Below are positions 11,088-22,944 of a stretch of 64,000 nt of DNA, piece by piece. The stretch is taken from positions 42,560,508 through 42,624,507 of the forward strand of contig CM068378.1 of the NCBI GenBank assembly GCA_034770075.1. The letters are read 5' to 3'. The stretch is from Aralia elata. Taxonomy: Eukaryota > Streptophyta > Magnoliopsida > Apiales > Araliaceae. Position 1 is the first letter of the stretch. Every line of letters begins with the position of its first letter. The notes below the pieces were generated by a model, which was not told the origin of the DNA, did not search any database, and saw only the letters and a list, made by a program, of their open reading frames with translations. A program made the translations under genes and the position numbers.

Positions 11088-11981
11088 CAATCATATGGGT
11101 TTAGGAACCTATCCTAGTCAGACCAAAATCGTTCATTCGTTGAGGGGTTCCACCATATGATTATGAGTCATGAACTTACCATTCGTATGAGTTTAAAGAA
11201 CTCGCACCTAATCTTAATATTCTCTAACTATCAAATATATATATATATATGAGAAAAGAATCACCTTCTCGTCATACGTATATCGATAGTGCAACACCAA
11301 TATTTCAATGATTATCAATATAAGAAGCTAAGTGGTTATCAAACCAAGCACAAATTCTCCGCCCATACAAGGAATTGTATAACTCAGCCACTAACATGAG
11401 TCCTTCATTGAAATCCCACATAATTCTAACTTTCTCTTTACTCAATACGAATTTTCTTTAATCCGTATCTTAGCATTTACAACTCTTTCCTGAGTTTACA
11501 TCGTACTATTTCATAGTACATTCTCTTTATAGTGTCAGGCTATATCATTCCAATCACTTAACATATCATGTGTTATTCAACAATTTAATCTGATCGTGTC
11601 GTGATCTTATTTTGCAATTATTTCTTCTTATCCTTAAGATTGTTTTATTCTACGATCTTCTTATTCTTCTCTTTAATCATATTATATTATGATTTTATTC
11701 ACGTTTTTCATCTTATAGACATCGTCTATTTATCTTTACTTTTTATCTTTATTAGTTGAGTCAGGTAACTCCGAATTCTTATCTTTATACCTCTTCAAGA
11801 TTCTTCTTTGAATCTTCTTGATTTATTTTCTTCATTACTTAATAATAAATTTTCTAAATTCATCTCTTAGCACTAAAACTCTATCCGAGTTGATTCCTCA
11901 TCATCCTTATCATCATTTCTACGATTATAGGCTAAGGTACTCCTACCTAAGGTTTATAACCTATCAGCTCTGATACCAACT
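11088..11981 (-). mobile_element. Leader of a minus-strand Tekay-like gypsy element, with PBS
   Basis: Its reverse complement resembles the leader at 50182-50540: PBS, GATAGGTTATAAACCTTAGG, AACTCGGATAGAGTTTTAG, and hairpin words such as CATAATCATATG. The PBS is the reverse complement of 11967-11978 (TGGTATCAGAGC, initiator-methionine tRNA type), three bases from the LTR end. No gag remains; the element is cut at 11088 by copia sequence. Confidence 0.75.
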
Positions 11982-12834
11982 TGTAACACCCCCAAATCCG
12001 GATCCCTTAAACCTCAGGCCTGGTGCGTCACGATACATCATCTTCGTACACATTCTATAAACTAGCGCGGAATATATAAACATACATTATTTATTTCAAA
12101 TGATTCTACAACATTTCCCAAGGTCTACAACCTTAACTCAATACCTACCTTAATAACTCATTTACATAATCCTTTTCATAAGATAACATAATAGTTAACG
12201 CATATTAAATTACTCTTGAACTTTTCCTCTTGACTTTGTCCTTCTTGAAGCACTCGAGCTTAACTGAAATATTATCATGATATAGCAAGAGTGAGCAACT
12301 ACTTTACTCAGCAAGTTTAAATATAAGAAAGATATATCATGAGTGAAAAAGAATAGGCTTTCGAATTTTCAACAATATATAATAATTGTGGAAGAACGAT
12401 AATCAAATTTCAATAAATGAATAACTGAATCAATAAATTTAAGTGGCCAACAATGACCATGAACAAATTTGGTAATCAAGGTGATCAGCCTTTCATACCA
12501 GGTAAACATATGCAACTTGCACTAAGTGCGATTAAACAATAAATTTCATTGATGTGGAATAATTGATAATAATTAAACCACTAGCATGCTTGAAAATATT
12601 AACTCAAGCTTGAGTTAGGAAACTTGCAATAACGTAAGAAGTTTAGGGTTAGGAACTTACCTTGTTCGTCGATTACTGTTGCGCAATCTAATTTAATCTC
12701 TTTTGAAAGACCTAACATTTATAAGATTGATTTTTCAATCAGCATATCATATCATACCTCATAATACTACTACTTTATAAATAAATCATCTAACATTTAG
12801 CCACATAATCAAATGTTAGATAACACCTTAAACC

Positions 12835-13215
12835 ATCAATATTATTATCGTCCGTTGATAATATTTCAACCACTTTATCATCATCTTAAAACTCTCGTCT
12901 AATATTATTAATCATTTTATAATATTTTAATCACGCTTTAATATTATTAATTATTTAATAATATTCAAATCACTTACTAATATTATTAATTATTTAATAT
13001 TATTCAACTCATTATCTAATATTATTAATCATTTAATAATATTTTAATTCACTTTCAAATATTATTAACCCTTTAATAATATTTTGATCACTTAATATCA
13101 TTTATTAATGTCTTAATCATTTACAAATATTATTAATCCTTTAATAATATTTTAATCATCTAATAATACTTTAATCTAATATTATTAATCACTTAATAAT
13201 ATTTTAATCATTTAT
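12835..13215. repeat. Degenerate AT-rich repeat (TAATATTATTAAT ... TTTAATAATATTTTAATCA)
   Basis: About ten imperfect copies of a 35-45 bp motif that alternates AATATTATTAAT with TTTAATAATATTTTAA. Each pair is nearly self-complementary. It lies within the LTR remnant and has no coding content. Confidence 0.75.
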
Positions 13216-13674
13216 TAGACTCATGAACAATTTAATTTAATTATTTATCCTTTACTATTTAATTTAGTTAACATACATATTTGGTCATACACATAATACT
13301 TTATTGAAAATGACCAAATTACCCATATAAAATCTTAATATATCATATTAAATGTCATTAAGCAATAAAACCACATTTACATATTTTTAACTTAACATAA
13401 CTTAATTTTCTCATTTATTCTTAACTTAATCATAGGTATGAAAAATACCAAAATAACTTATTATTTTTTTATCTTTTGAGAAATATCAGTATATGATATT
13501 TTAATTATAAAATAATTTTCCTGTAATTTTTTAATTTTGTTTCCTATTTTTAAATAGGCTAAAACAGTCCAAAATGGTTACATTTATCATAAATTCTCCT
13601 TTTGTTCAAAAATTCTGAAATTTATATGGTAGACTCATATAATTTTCACAATTTTCTGGGTTGTATTCACTGAG

Positions 13675-14328
13675 TTATAACAGTTTACATTTAAAATCGT
13701 ATGTTCTTATAAAAGAGAAGAGCATCTAAGAGAAGGTTTAAAAGTGTTCTTATCTCAAAACCCTAGCTAGATCTATGGTTATTTTGTGGTTGTTTTGGGT
13801 TAAATGATGAACTCATGATCTTAAACCTTATAGTAGTAGATCTACATATTTTATGATATTTTATGCTTAAATATTACCAATTTATGTGTTGATAAGCTTG
13901 AAAAACAAAGATAGAAAAAAAAAACAGTTTTTACCCATAAAAAATCCTAAATTTTAGTCCACTTTGGACTTTTACCATTTGAAATCTAAAATTTCTTTGT
14001 GTGATCCATCAAAGAGGGGTGTTAGATATATGAGTTATCTGATGAAATAAAGTGGAATCACTAAAAAAGATTAAATGGATCAACCGTGGTGTAATTTTTG
14101 GCAAAATACTTCCTGCCGACAAAAATCTGGAAAAATAAATGAGTCTCCTGGCCAGTTTCTTTCATGGGTTATTTCGGCCACTTTTTATGCTCTAAAAATT
14201 CTGGTCTTTTGTGGTATACTAGTATATCAAGTTAACTAGATGCTGTCCAAAGATGAGAATTTTTCGATATCTTGAGAGGGAGTTATGGTTTTTATAAGAA
14301 CATACGATTTTAAACGTAAACTGTTATA
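13675..14328. repeat. Inverted repeat with arms of about 38 bp
   Basis: The left arm at 13675-13714 (TATAACAGTTTACATTTAAA then ATCGTATGTTCTTATAAA) is complementary, with about one mismatch, to the right arm at 14290-14328. The 575-bp interior is not palindromic. No clear target duplication flanks it, so it could be a MITE or an inverted fragment inside the LTR. Confidence 0.7.
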
Positions 14329-14335
14329 CTTTTTC

Positions 14336-16000
14336 TTTCAATTTAAAAATTTATAGACAACTATTCAAAATTATTTTTCACTTAAGATTAATAAGCAATA
14401 ACTAGGAAAAAGAAAATTACAAGAAAATGTTAATACACACGGGCCGATTGACCCAAGAGAATTGTAATCCAACGGCTGGGTGCGCTTACAAAGTCCATCA
14501 AAAGAAGTGGACCATGGTCATTTGGGATTTGATTAATGTAGATTATAGGGCCACGTCAATGAGTGACAGGAAGATTTAAAATATAATGTGTCATGCAAAT
14601 TTAAAATTGTCAAAAATAATTGTCATACGCATAATGATGGAGCATAAAGAAAGTCTTGAAATTCTCCCTACAATAATATTTTGATGACAAAAAAATAGTT
14701 ATAAAAAATAGATATAAATTGATGTGGCTTGGTATGATTCATTACTATCACTAAGGTCACTCATATATGTTAGATCATTAATCAATTATATTTTATCACG
14801 TTATTCTATAAATTAATTTTTTGTAATATTCTTTGTTACCATTGCAATACTCCGGTATAAAATGTGTTAATTACTAAATGCCCTATAGACAAATTTGTTG
14901 ATTTTCTATTGCTAATGAATACAAACAATAATTGTCCTTGAAATTATAATTTTTTATAGTTCTTGCCATTATTTTTAATTGAAATCAATCTCAAAATTCA
15001 TTATTCCATTCAACTTGATTATATTCCTGAATGAATCGAATTACAAAAGCACTGAGTCGAGATAATTCTTCCTCGCGTCTAAATTGAAACTCAAAACTCG
15101 AAAACAAATATATTTATAAAAAATAGACAAAAATAAATAGACTCATGTAGTTTTTCAATACAAGCAAAGAAAAGAATGTTGTCGTGATAATCGACCTCAT
15201 ACGCAAATCTGAATAGATCTGTCTTTACAGATTAACGCAAATCAAACTTCCTCCATTAATAGATCATGAAAAAGAGCTCCGTAAAATGAGAAACTAAGAT
15301 AAGAAAATCTCCATCGATTGAAAAAAAAATATCAAATTACGAGAAATAGAACCCCATAAAACGGTAAAGAGATCCCGTAAAAAGAAAAAATAAGAACAAT
15401 TAGATGAAAATTCGTTTATAAAAAAAATTTAATACATGGTCTTTTTAGTATATATCAAAGAACCTATGGAGGCTCGGATTTTTTGTAAAGAAAAAAGAGA
15501 GTGCTTAACCTAATTGTTGCTTTTTAATATGTCCTTTATTTTAACCTATACTCGATGTTTCTCCTACCACATGGTCTTCCTTCTTAACTACCACCAGAAA
15601 CATATAATTAATTAAATATTAAACAGTCTTTAGCATTTTGAAAATGACTTCCGTACATAAAGGCAACTATTTGAGTACTTGAACTTCAACAAGATATAAT
15701 TATGTACTAAACGATTCCAAAATCACTTAAAACATTTGCTTTCTCAAATCAATACCCGGGACAGCTGCAAGCTATAATAATAATAATTAATAAGTGGTCT
15801 AATAAGCAAAAATAATAGGTGGTTACAACTAATTAACATTAAGCTCCCAAATATCTGGATGTCTTATGGACGGACCACACACATCGAAAAGCACTTATTT
15901 TTTAAGTAGATTTTGAAAGCAAAAGCAAGGATTCTGAAGCAAAAGTACTTTTTAAATCGGACCCTTAATTAGCATCATTAACAAGTAAGAGATATTATTA
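14336..16000. other. AT-rich intergenic DNA, nothing recognised
   Basis: I see no long reading frame, RNA gene or terminal repeat. There are A/T homopolymers and short repeats only. Decayed transposon sequence is possible but unsupported. Confidence 0.6.
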
Positions 16001-16522
16001 TTCCCTCCGTCCCAAATTAATTGCATTTCTAGGACTTTTTAAAGTCAAATTGACTATTTTTAAAACTAATCTTTTTACTATTTTTGCTAACATATAGGTG
16101 AAGATATTATAACCAAAAGAAAGTATATACAATTTATTACTCCCTCCGTCCCAAATTAATTGCTTTTCTAGGACTTTTTTAAGTCAAATTGACTATTTTT
16201 AAAATTAATAATTGAGCATATATAAATATATTTCTAAAATTATAAAAATTGAAATTAGTAATAAATTGTATATACTTTCTTTTGGTTATAATATTTTCAC
16301 CTATATGTTAGCAAAAATAATAAAAAGATTAGTTTTAAAAATAGTCAATTTGACTTTAAAAAGTCCTAGAAATGCAATTAATTTGGGACGGAGAGAATAC
16401 TAATTTCAATTTTTATAATTTTAGAAATATATTTATATATGCTTAATTATTAATTTTAAAAATAGTCAATTTGATTTAAAAAAAATCCTAGAAAAGCAAT
16501 TAATTTGGGACGGAGGGAGTAG
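16001..16522. mobile_element. Composite of two Stowaway-like MITEs in interlocked order
   Basis: Four ends of type CTCCCTCCGTCCC / GGGACGGAGGGAG are present. Segment A (16001-16138) is the reverse complement of 16261-16398 with few mismatches; segment B (16139-16260) is the reverse complement of 16399-16522. The order is therefore A-B-A'-B'. A and B share about 60 bp at their outer ends (CCCAAATTAATTGC, CTAGGACTTTTT, CAAATTGACTATTTTTAAA). TA borders fit Stowaway/Tc1-mariner MITEs. The short ORF through it (16212-16403) is not a gene. Confidence 0.9.
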
Positions 16523-16905
16523 GTGTTATTGATTTAAAGTATTTTCAATCAACATTATAATTGTCACAATAAAAAGGAAAACGTAATATGTAATACATCA
16601 TTCTCACATCTACACATCTGATATATAAAGCCGGAACAGACTTTCTTGTTAACAAATTTTTTAAAGTTTTTTTGGCTTCCTAAAATACCCTTCAACTTTT
16701 GTAATAGTTCTTATTTTATCATTTTTACTTCAATTTTACTTATCTTTTTTATTTAACTTCTCTTTTAACGATCTTACTATTTTTATTCTCAAACTTTAAT
16801 TTTTTTTAAAAATTAATAACATTATATACATAACGTATGTCTAGGATAACTAGTATGATATAAATAGTATTATATTTATAAAGTCACAACTTTAATACTA
16901 AAAGA

Positions 16906-17092
16906 ATAATGCTAGAGACACAAACTATTTTATAAATATTTTACAAATTGGTTGTTGTGACAGTATTGTATTAGTGATAGTGTTGTATTGGAAGGTGTTT
17001 TTTATAAAAAAAAAAAAAAAAAATCAATACAACACTGCCACATCAACTAATTTGTAAAATGTTTGTAAAATAGTTTGTACCAAAATTATTGA
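16906..17092. mobile_element. MITE with long terminal inverted repeats
   Basis: The left arm from 16920 (ACAAACTATTTTATAAATAT...) pairs with the right arm ending at 17078 (...GTAAAATAGTTTGT) over about 55 bp, including TTACAAATTRGTTGNTGTG and CAGTNTTGTATT. An A-run separates the arms. The outer ends and target duplication are unclear, so the superfamily is left open. Confidence 0.75.
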
Positions 17093-18469
17093 TACCAACT
17101 TCTGGACGGTATTCCGTCAAATAATTCTGTTTTTTGATAATTTTATTTAGTGAATATTATGATGTCCACTTTATTTATTGATATATGGTAATATTCCCCA
17201 TCAATCAAAGCTATCAAAAAATAGTTATACACCCTGGGAAGACCCGCCTTTGAACTGTAAAGTCCAAACAGAAAAAGAAAAGAAAAGATAGCATTGATAT
17301 ATGCTAGTTGCCACTACTACCTCATAATGATTCCATAGTATTTGACAATTGCAATATGTAGGGAAATTGGCTTTTGATAGAAGGGTTCTTAAATTTATTT
17401 ATTTTTTTTAAAAAAAATGACTTTAAAAGTGAACCTTTAACTTGTATTAGAGGCAATTACATCTTTACCATTTATATGATAAATGTAGGCTATGTTTTTT
17501 TTTTTGAAAGAATGAAAATAAATATATGGACTATTTGCAACATTCACTTAAATTCATAGTCAATATATGAATCCTACAGATACAACATTTCATCGTTCTA
17601 ACTCTTTTTAGTTCCGTAATAACTGTGTTATCGCTTGACAACAGATTAAATGATTTCAGTTGACAACCTAAAAAGTGAACTTTACAATCTTTTTAATTAT
17701 ATTGTATTTTTACTTTTTAATGTACAATTTTTATGTATAGGATTAAAAGAAAATTTGTTAAGGAGTATAACTGTTTTGTTTGAAAATATAAATTATATGA
17801 ACTCAGCGAAAATTGTAAAGCAAAATTGGTGAGATTTCCGGACCCTCCTCCCTAGCTCTTTTTTGAAGGCACCAAATTCTTTTCTCAGCTTGAAGATGAG
17901 GGAGCCCACAAGAGAAGCCTGCCTTTTAAAGTGGATCCAAGTGTAATGATTGCAGCCCACATTAAATTGATTATTGGGTCTTGGACCTTTAGCACTTGAA
18001 ACTTGGGCTGCATGTATCCTGTAAAATATGGAGAATTAAAATTTGGAAGATATGTGGAAGTACTTTTCTTTATAATACTACTGCTCTCTCTCTCTCTCTC
18101 CCTCTCTCTCTCTCGTCATTTCAAATTATAAAATTAATACCCATTTTTTAAAAATCAACTTAAGATATTTTTTAATTTAAAATTAACGCAATTTATTTAA
18201 ATTTTAAAAATAATAAATCTTATAACTAGTAATACTTTCTAAGTAATTTATAATATTTATACTCGTGCTGAAATAAAAAAAATAAATTAATATTAATTTT
18301 GAGTTTAAAATTTACTTTTAATAATTTAATATTGATCTTAATATTTTGACAAATAGAGTATATCTATATAAATATATAATAAGACAAACTTGGTTTTTTA
18401 GTTTTCGTCTTTGGTCTTTGATTTTTGACTCTTTGGTATATGCCTAGAATTTAACTATAAGTATAACAC
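17093..18469. other. AT-rich intergenic DNA with a CT microsatellite
   Basis: No gene recognised. A CT repeat lies at 18084-18114. Short ORFs at 17374-17559 and 17650-17832 are composed of low-complexity I/F/N/K codons and show no motif. Confidence 0.6.
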
Positions 18470-19270
18470 TTTTAATGCTCCTATGTAATGTTAGGATTAA
18501 TTTTACTAGAACTAAACTTTTTTTATGATCCTACAAACTTTAGCATTAACTTATTATTATGCAATAATTTTATTTTTAATAAGAGTCATTAAGTTACTTA
18601 GTCATATAATAAATTTTAATTTAAAAATTAAAAATCATATTTAGGATTTTAGTTTAAGTTTATACTCAACTTTAATATCTAAATGACTATATATTAAAAA
18701 TATTATACATAATAATTAATATAAAAAATTATATTTAATATATATATATATATTAATGATTACTTTAGTTACTAATTATATTACATATAGGAGACCTTTA
18801 GTTAATTAATGTTACAAAATAATTCTAACTTATATATTAGTTATTACAATTTAGTTAGCTAGCTTTTAAAACTAAAATCATAATGGCAACTCATTATTTA
18901 CAGCAATTATATTTCTAAATAATTATATATTAAAAATATAAGAAAATATTATGAGTAAATAATAATTAATATAAAAAATTATAAGGTATATTACAAAATA
19001 TATTAACGATTAAAATTTAGTAAACAACTTTATTTCATATAGGAGTCGCTATGTTAATTGATGTTAAAAAAAATTCAGACTTATATATTACTAATTAAAA
19101 TTTAATTACCTTTTAAAACTAAAGTCATGATCGTAATTTATTATTTTACTATAATTTTATTTTTTATAAAAATTATTTAGTTAATTAATTATACAATAGA
19201 GTATGACTAAACATTATATTTAGGCTTTTAAGTTTCCACTCAACTTTAAACTCTAATTAAAAATGCATAT
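18470..19270. repeat. AT-rich degenerate tandem repeat, period about 250 bp
   Basis: Recurrent blocks in the same order, such as ATAATAATTAATATAAAAAA at 18709 and 18959, followed by CATATAGGAG and GTTAATTRATGTTA, indicate two to three diverged tandem copies. No coding content. Confidence 0.6.
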
Positions 19271-19639
19271 ATATATAAAGGATTGATTATAAAAACTAAA
19301 TATTAAATTTTGAAACTATATAAAAACTTAATATTAAATTAAAAATAACAAATAAGTCACATTAGTAACACTCAATTGTAAGTATTCGACAAATGTATGT
19401 GATCTGTAGTCATTCGTTTTTTAAGCAAAATAAATAGTAGTAAGTCAATTTAAAATTTTAAAAATATATTTTATAATCACTATAAAAATAAATTAAAAAT
19501 TAAAAATAATTTTATTCAAAAAATAACTCGTACTTCTCACGGGGCACTTATCTAATTTTAATATATTACTAAAGAAAATAAAGTTTGTGAACTGCGGTTC
19601 TAAATCCGATTACCAGACTAAAATATGTCTGGATTTCGA

Positions 19640-20081
19640 CTTACAAAAATTTAGCCTGTCACAACCTAGTAGACTTGAAGAATTTTACTATAAAGGTCTT
19701 TTCATTCTTTTTAATTGATGTTTTAGGAATTAATGAATAAATTAAAGAATTTTATTATTATTTTGTTTGATTGATTAATTTTTATAAAAATATATCAATA
19801 TTAATTATATTAATTTATGAGTTGAAGGTTAATACACACAACGTATGTTCGAGCGATGTTAAGATTATGACTCATCATTCAAAATAAGAGAAATTTTGTC
19901 AAATATATTTACTTCATTAAACCGTTCGTGTATATAGTATCAACACATTAATATTCAACTCATTAAATTATTGAAATGGTGACACAAAAGAGAAAAAAAT
20001 GTCTCGTGAAATAAAATTAGTTGAAAAGATGAAAGACAAATAAATATGTATCTTACAAAATTTCGGCTTGGCACAACATAG
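19640..20081. repeat. Left copy of a roughly 400-bp tandem duplication flanking the gypsy insertion
   Basis: 19640-20060 is matched by the sequence starting at about 20050 and continuing, after the gypsy element, at 38041-38960. Shared words include ACTTGAAGAATTTTACTATA, TTTTTAATTGATGTTTTAGG and GATGAAAGACAAATAAATAT. The retrotransposon inserted about 30 bp into the second copy. Confidence 0.85.
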
Positions 20082-22167
20082 TGTAGACACCCAATTTTTG
20101 CGTTCCCTGTACTAACCATGACAGGAGGGCAAAATCGTCAATTGAACCGGCTTGCGGGAGCGAAGGAATGGGCACAAGTGCGAACGTCCAACACCACCGC
20201 AATGATTGGCGACCAAAGCTGACGTGACAATAAGGCCATCCGAAACGGGCATTCCCGAATAAGGTGGCACGTCTCCCGGAAATTTCCGGACTGCAGAATA
20301 CTAGCCTGTCAGCGAAAACCGACGTTACGGCACGAAAATCGAGGCGTGGCACAAAAATCGAGAAAGTCAAACCGTCCAGCCGCGGATTGATCTGCGGCCA
20401 AATAGTGCGCCTTTTGAAAACACGGAACTCGAAACCAGGTGAGTGGAAGGCAGGCGGCCAGCCAACCGCAGATTGATCTGCGGCCAGCCTGCGGCTGGCT
20501 TTGGCCAGCCTATTTCAGCTCATTTCCGTTTCAGCATACAGAGAGTTGGAGAGTTCAGCAATTTTGGAGGAAGAAGAATTCAGCACAGCAGCAGCACGGA
20601 TTTTGAGAGAGAAATAGCTAAATTTTGTAACAAAATAGGAAGAAAAGAGAGGAAAAAAGAGAGGATTTATATTCTTTTGATTTTGATTGTATCAAATATC
20701 CTTCTAATCCTATTCAAATATACAAGTTTACATCCATTTGAGATCATTTGCAAGGTGAAAATTCCCTTTGTTCTAGCAATTTATATCATATTGTTTGGTT
20801 AAATTAAATGTAATTTTCATGTATCTTGTTGGACAATCACGGATTAGGGATTATTAGTGAGTGTTCCATCGGAACAAAATTTCTTCCTAATAACTCGAGG
20901 ATATCCAATTGGTGAAATTTCTAGCTTGTTTATGGTGATGTATTGGGTGTAAATTATTTAGATCATCATTTTCGGATGTCATGGTGTAATTAGACAAATC
21001 CTTGTTGGTTAATTTTGTAGTATTCATTTCGTGGGCATGTAGCAATATTGGGTGTGAGCCTAGGAACGCGACCCCGTGGTCCAAATCCGATGATGGACGT
21101 TTTGATGTATGTAATAGATTCAAGGTGATCGTTTTTGTAATATGTAATTGTCGGGCCTTAAAACGACGCTAAGGCGAGAATCGGGTTTAATGCCCCGTAT
21201 TAGTGGAATATGTGATTGTTGGCGTTCGGGGATGTTTTGATGGCTTACATGCCCATGAATAGCCCCGACGCGTGTTTATGCTTGATTAGATTTTGTGACA
21301 CGAAAAATGATTTCGAAGATTAAACGATGAAGGTTTTTCACAAAAATCAAACAAACTAGGTTATTAGAATCACGAGGCTAAAAAATGGAAATGTTAATAA
21401 ATGTCGATTCCTATTAAACAAGAAGGCCAAAGGAAATCATTTTCAAACATCACCAAAAAATGGCTTTTATGAACGAACGAAATGTTTTTTTTGTTAAACC
21501 TTTGTGCATAGGGTTAAAGATATCCTAGAAATTGCCCATCATTTTATGAAAGCAATGTATAGATTTCGATTCCTATTTTGATGAGGGTTTAAAAGATTCT
21601 TGTTTTACCAAAACGACACCTAATGAAAATCTCATAGTTTTTGACAATTAAAATCAAACCTTTCTCATAAAACTTTCTCGTATAAGCCGAAGGACATTCT
21701 AAAGCACTCCCAAAGCACGATTTTTCCTAAAAAAATCCAAATGATTCTTTCATACAAACTCACCACAACATTCACATAGGCACACACACACACACACGCA
21801 CGTATACACATTTTATGAATCAAAGGATAGGAAAGTGTCAAGATTGCGGTAACCGTGTTTCACGGAAGTCGGGGGGTGCCTAACACCTTCCCCTCGCTTA
21901 AGCAAGCCCCCGAACTCTATGAATCTCGGTTCGCAGACCAATTAATTCGGAGTCATATATGAGCCATCGATTTATAAAAAAACGAAAACTCGGATGAGTT
22001 GGTACATCCATTTCAAATATACCAACTAGCGACTCTAGTTAATTGGCTCATCATAAAAAAAACGATCTTTTAAAACCCCGTCGACATCTATGCCGACCTT
22101 TTCCCAAAATCATCTAATAAAAAAAGGACAAATATCGCGAAGGAAGCGACAAAAACCGGCGTCGACA
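20082..22167 (+). mobile_element. 5' LTR of the complete Tat/Ogre-like element
   Basis: A 2086-bp LTR with TGTAGACACCC start and GGCGTCGACA end. It holds two 20-bp palindromes at 20379-20398 and 20465-20484. An AC microsatellite lies near 21781-21797. The U3/R/U5 borders cannot be placed with confidence. Confidence 0.93.
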
Positions 22168-22169
22168 GC

Positions 22170-22187
22170 TGGCGACTCTGCTGGGGA
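22170..22187 (+). promoter_or_regulatory. Primer binding site, tRNA-Arg type
   Basis: TGGCGACTCTGCTGGGGA starts two bases after the LTR end. This form of PBS, pairing with the 3' end of tRNA-Arg, is typical of Ogre/Tat elements; the tRNA assignment rests on that knowledge. Confidence 0.85.
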
Positions 22188-22944
22188 AATTAGAGGGCTT
22201 AAGCCGCGTTCAAATCTTGATGCTATCCTATCCTTTTAAAATTCATAAAATGTGTGTGTGTGCGATATTTTGATTTTTTACTTTTGTTGTGTGAATGTGT
22301 GTTTTGCCCAATAAATGAATGATTGAATGGAATTGCTTTACTTTTAAGTAATCATTTGCATACGGTGAGGATGATGAATGTGAATGTATGTTGAGAGAGT
22401 ACCTCCTCCTGAGGCGAACCTGTCGGTTGCTTATTACTGGACTCGAAGGGGCTGCTCCCCAGAGATGGCTTAGGAAACGCACCACCCAAATCCGCTCCAA
22501 TCGAAAGGGCTCAGACGAGTAGATTGCGAAGATTTGGGGACCTTCATGCCGAAAAGCCCGTGAGAGTAACCCTAGGATAGGTCAGCCTCAGATTAACCCA
22601 ACGCAGGGAAAGTCTCTTCATGCCCTTTTACGTTCACGCGTATAAAATGTCATGATCCCATTCATATATGCCTCCCCTGTTGACAAAAAGTACTGACCTC
22701 CATGTTTTGCAGGGAATAGCTGGGAAGGCATAATAAGTCATGTCTATCAATTATTATTGCAATAAGGGACTACTAACATACTGTTTTGCAGAAAAAGATT
22801 AAACCCAAAACACAAAAGTTACAGCTTTAGCATGCATCCATATCCTTTCATTTGCCCAGGATCTAAACTTCGAACCGTTGTTTCTGTAGGATTGCTCCTC
22901 AAACCCGTTCGCAGTCTAAAAGGGCCCAAAACTCTACATCTGAA
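22188..22944 (+). other. Untranslated leader of the Tat/Ogre-like element
   Basis: No long reading frame. The expected roles are RNA packaging and translation control; no specific signal was recognised. Confidence 0.6.

Larger units (their letters stand above)
11982..14335 (-). mobile_element. 5' LTR remnant of the minus-strand Tekay-like gypsy element
   Basis: The plus strand begins TGTAACACCCCCAAATCCGG, the reverse complement of a ...GGATTTGGGGGTGTTACA terminus, next to the PBS. The far end is not certain: I found no TGTAA..CCC start with a duplicated target, so the right boundary is an estimate that includes the inverted repeat at 13675-14328. The LTR is very AT-rich with a degenerate TAATATTATTAAT repeat block. 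Confidence 0.5.

Noticed and set aside
11967..11978. tRNA gene fragment
   Set aside because: Only the 12-nt PBS complement is present; no cloverleaf around it. The same holds for 50182 and 57936.
16212..16403. 63-residue ORF
   Set aside because: AT-rich MITE sequence with no motif.
20053..20802. ORFs of 105 and 119 residues in the gypsy 5' LTR (and matching ones in the other LTRs)
   Set aside because: They run across LTR borders or palindromes, and different LTR copies give different reading frames.
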